This document shows, piece by piece, positions 31,109 to 33,592 of a stretch of DNA of 33,592 nt (its first letter is position 1; every line of letters starts with the position of its first letter). The position numbers were made by a program, and so were the translations under genes. The stretch is from Ilumatobacteraceae bacterium (lineage in GTDB: Bacteria; Actinomycetota; Acidimicrobiia; Acidimicrobiales; Ilumatobacteraceae), in the NCBI GenBank assembly GCA_017856815.1, contig JAFMEI010000007.1, positions 1 through 33,592 on the forward strand, given 5' to 3'. The notes below the pieces were generated by a model. That model had not been told where the DNA came from. It made no database searches and saw nothing but the letters and a program-made list of their open reading frames with translations.

Positions 31109-32572
31109 GTGATGGAACATTTTGATGTAGTCGTTGTAGGCGGTGGGCTCTCTGGTATCGGAGCTGCATACCACCTGCAAGATAAATGCCCTGATCGCAC
31201 ATTTGTGATCCTCGAAGGGCGTGACAGTATCGGTGGCACCTGGGATCTCTTTCGTTATCCAGGCATCCGTTCTGACAGCGACATGCACACGCTTGGGTTT
31301 GAGTTCAAACCTTGGCGCGCGGACAAGTCAATTGCCGATGGTCCAGCAATTCTCAACTACCTGAATGAGACCTGCGATGAATATGGAATTCGCAAATACA
31401 TTCGCCTGGGTCACAGAGTCGTTGGCGCGAGTTGGAATACCACACGTGCCGCATGGGAGCTTGACGTAGTCCGCAGCGGTGGAGAGCACGAGAAAATTTC
31501 CTGCAACTACCTGTACATGTGTGCTGGCTACTACTCATATGAGGGCGGTTATGTACCTGACTTTGCGGGCATTGAAACTTTTCACGGAACGATTGTTCAT
31601 CCCCAGAAATGGCCAGAAGATCTTGACTACGAGGGAAAGAAAGTAGTTGTAATCGGCTCGGGCGCCACCGCGATAACGGTGGTGCCGGCAATGGCGACTA
31701 CGGCGTCACACGTAACCATGCTTCAGCGCACACCCACTTATGTGGTGGCGCGACCCGACACCGACAAGTTTGCCAACTTCATGCGCAAGGTGTTGCCACC
31801 GCGCGCGGCTTATGCGGTCACGCGCAAGAAAAACACCGTGATGCAGCAATTCATTTATGGGAAAACCCGTACCGCTCCACACGTGGTCAAGAAGAAGATT
31901 CTTGATGCTGTACGCGAAGAACTCGGGCCTGACTATGACGTTGAAAAGCATTTCACCCCGCCTTACAACCCATGGGACCAACGCCTGTGCTTGGTCACGA
32001 ATGGAGATCTTTTTAAAGGGATTCGCGAAGGGCGTATCGAGGTAGTTACCGACACAATCAAGGAATTCAACGAGAACGGCATTGTTCTTGATTCTGGAAA
32101 GCATCTTGCTGCTGACATCATCGTGATGGCAACTGGGCTACAACTACTTGTGGCTCCAGGAAACCTGAAGTTCACCATCGATGGCAAAGATCTCGATTTT
32201 TCAAAGACGTGGACTTACAAGGGGTTTGCATACTCAGGCGTGCCAAACATGGGTTCAACATTCGGGTACATAAACGCCTCGTGGACGCTAAGAGCCGACC
32301 TCACAAGCACATACGTGTGTCGCTTGCTTAATGAGATGCGAAAGACCGGCACCAAGATCTGCACTCCGGTGTTGCGAGACTCCGATGCCGCGATGCCAGA
32401 ACGCCCGTGGATCGACCAATTTTCATCTGGCTACATGCAGCGCGTTATGCATCTGATGCCACGACAGGGCAATCAGGAGCCCTGGATCAATCCACAGAAT
32501 TACAAACGTGACCGCGAGATGTTCCGGTACGGCAAGGTTGACGACGGCGTTATGCAATTCACGAACCCATAA
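31109..32572 (+). CDS. FAD-containing monooxygenase, EthA-like (Baeyer-Villiger type)
   Basis: VVVVGGGLSGIGAAYHL, GGTWDLFRYPGIRSDSDMHTLGFEFKPW, FHGTIVHPQKWPEDLDYEGKKVVVIGSGATAITVVP, HFTPPYNPWDQRLCLVTNGDLF closely follow mycobacterial EthA. Confidence 0.93.
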   Translation: MMEHFDVVVVGGGLSGIGAAYHLQDKCPDRTFVILEGRDSIGGTWDLFRYPGIRSDSDMHTLGFEFKPWRADKSIADGPAILNYLNETCDEYGIRKYIRLGHRVVGASWNTTRAAWELDVVRSGGEHEKISCNYLYMCAGYYSYEGGYVPDFAGIETFHGTIVHPQKWPEDLDYEGKKVVVIGSGATAITVVPAMATTASHVTMLQRTPTYVVARPDTDKFANFMRKVLPPRAAYAVTRKKNTVMQQFIYGKTRTAPHVVKKKILDAVREELGPDYDVEKHFTPPYNPWDQRLCLVTNGDLFKGIREGRIEVVTDTIKEFNENGIVLDSGKHLAADIIVMATGLQLLVAPGNLKFTIDGKDLDFSKTWTYKGFAYSGVPNMGSTFGYINASWTLRADLTSTYVCRLLNEMRKTGTKICTPVLRDSDAAMPERPWIDQFSSGYMQRVMHLMPRQGNQEPWINPQNYKRDREMFRYGKVDDGVMQFTNP

Positions 32573-32613
32573 TTCATAACGGAGATACTGGCGCGACTGT
32601 TTAGGCTTACGCC

Positions 32614-33105
32614 GTGCTCAATGTGGTTCTACGTGATGTCAAAAACTCGGATGCACCATGGATATTTGATGCTTGCCAGGATGGCGAGATTCAGCGCTGG
32701 ACCAAGGTTCCGCGACCCTATTTGATGGAGCACGCCGAAGGTTTCTGTCGGGGCGAAGGGGTGGAAGAGCGATATCGGTGGGCGATCTGGGAAAACGATG
32801 TGACAGACGTCGGTCTTGGGTTAATCAGTGTGCACAAAATTGAAAATCACGTGGCAGAACTTGGCTATTGGATTGCGCCATGGGCCCGTGGCCTGGGTGT
32901 ATGTACGCGGGCGGTGGACGAAGTTGTTGCCTGGCTCACAGATTTAAATGATGTTGTAGCCGCAACGGCACGGATTGCTGAGACAAACTCGGTATCACAG
33001 AGGGTCGTAACCAAAGCGGGCTTCTCGGTGGCTGGTCCAACCGTTGATCTTCTTCCTGACGGGGATTTAAAGGTTCCGGGACTCATCTTTCGCCGCGAGT
33101 TGTAA
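32614..33105 (+). CDS. GNAT family N-acetyltransferase (RimJ/RimL-like)
   Basis: AELGYWIAPWARGLGVCTRAVDEVVAWL...RIAETNSVSQRVVTKAGF is the GNAT acetyl-CoA-binding region. Confidence 0.88.
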   Translation: MLNVVLRDVKNSDAPWIFDACQDGEIQRWTKVPRPYLMEHAEGFCRGEGVEERYRWAIWENDVTDVGLGLISVHKIENHVAELGYWIAPWARGLGVCTRAVDEVVAWLTDLNDVVAATARIAETNSVSQRVVTKAGFSVAGPTVDLLPDGDLKVPGLIFRREL

Positions 33106-33151
33106 TCCAATCGCATGCTTCGTAATTGCCACTGACATAGGGTGGTGACTC

Positions 33152-33592
33152 GTGGATTGGAAAGATGCCTTTGGATGGTGGTGCACATTCTCCAGCATTT
33201 TCTTCATCTGGCCACAGGTGTATCGGTCGTTTCGGCATGACACCACCCAAGGAATTGCGCCACTTGGAAATGCATACGCAATTCTTGGCAGCAACCTCTG
33301 GTTTTTTTATTCCTTCTGGCAGAACATTCCCGCTGGTTATTGGGCGAACGTCGCGTTCACTTCCGCACAGACTTTGATATCAGTCGTATTGATTCGCCAT
33401 AAGAAGATGACTTGGCGATTCTTCGGCATGTTTTTCGGTGGCTCGATCTTGATTTCGGTTGCTTCATACTCGGTTTCGATCGAGCTTCTTGGATTGGCAG
33501 CTACTTTGCTGAGCGTCGGCGGCATGTTCCCACAATTAGTTCATGTCATGAGAACGCATGATCTTCACGGATTATCGGTCCCGAGTCTGCGG
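33152..33592 (+). CDS. PQ-loop/SWEET-like membrane protein (3' truncated by window end)
   Basis: Manual translation from GTG 33152 stays open to the window end (147 codons); two PQ motifs: FFIWPQVYRSFRHDTTQGIAP and VGGMFPQLVHVMRTHDLHGLSVPSL. Absent from the ORF track. Confidence 0.75.
   Translation, partial: MDWKDAFGWWCTFSSIFFIWPQVYRSFRHDTTQGIAPLGNAYAILGSNLWFFYSFWQNIPAGYWANVAFTSAQTLISVVLIRHKKMTWRFFGMFFGGSILISVASYSVSIELLGLAATLLSVGGMFPQLVHVMRTHDLHGLSVPSLR

Overview
The window is a compact, gene-dense chromosomal segment from an actinobacterium; the Actinomycetota assignment is inferred from BldD-like, PAC2, EthA-like and F420/LLM-type proteins. It is mostly housekeeping. Order: ispG (5' end cut off) ; manA and proS (-) ; rimP-nusA-infB ; LLM-family oxidoreductase and PAC2 protein (-) ; thioredoxin-TPR (CnoX-like) ; comEA ; small membrane protein (-) ; short comEC ; holA ; rpsT (-) ; lepA-MFS-photolyase-hrcA-dnaJ-rsmE-bldD-like-hemW ; tRNA-Val(GAC) ; double-TetR regulator ; DUF4236-TPR protein ; EamA transporter ; MBL alkylsulfatase-like hydrolase and acyl-CoA dehydrogenase (-) ; icd ; EthA-like Baeyer-Villiger monooxygenase ; GNAT ; and a PQ-loop membrane protein running off the 3' end that the ORF track misses. 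I found no CRISPR array, transposase, integrase, phage module or clear defence system. The best second-look items are a terminator-like hairpin in the rimP leader, a BldD-like protein keeping most of the c-di-GMP signature, a duplicated-HTH TetR protein beside a DUF4236-TPR protein, a ComEC lacking its MBL domain, and a perfect palindrome between rpsT and lepA. I see no convincing evidence of a wholly new system.
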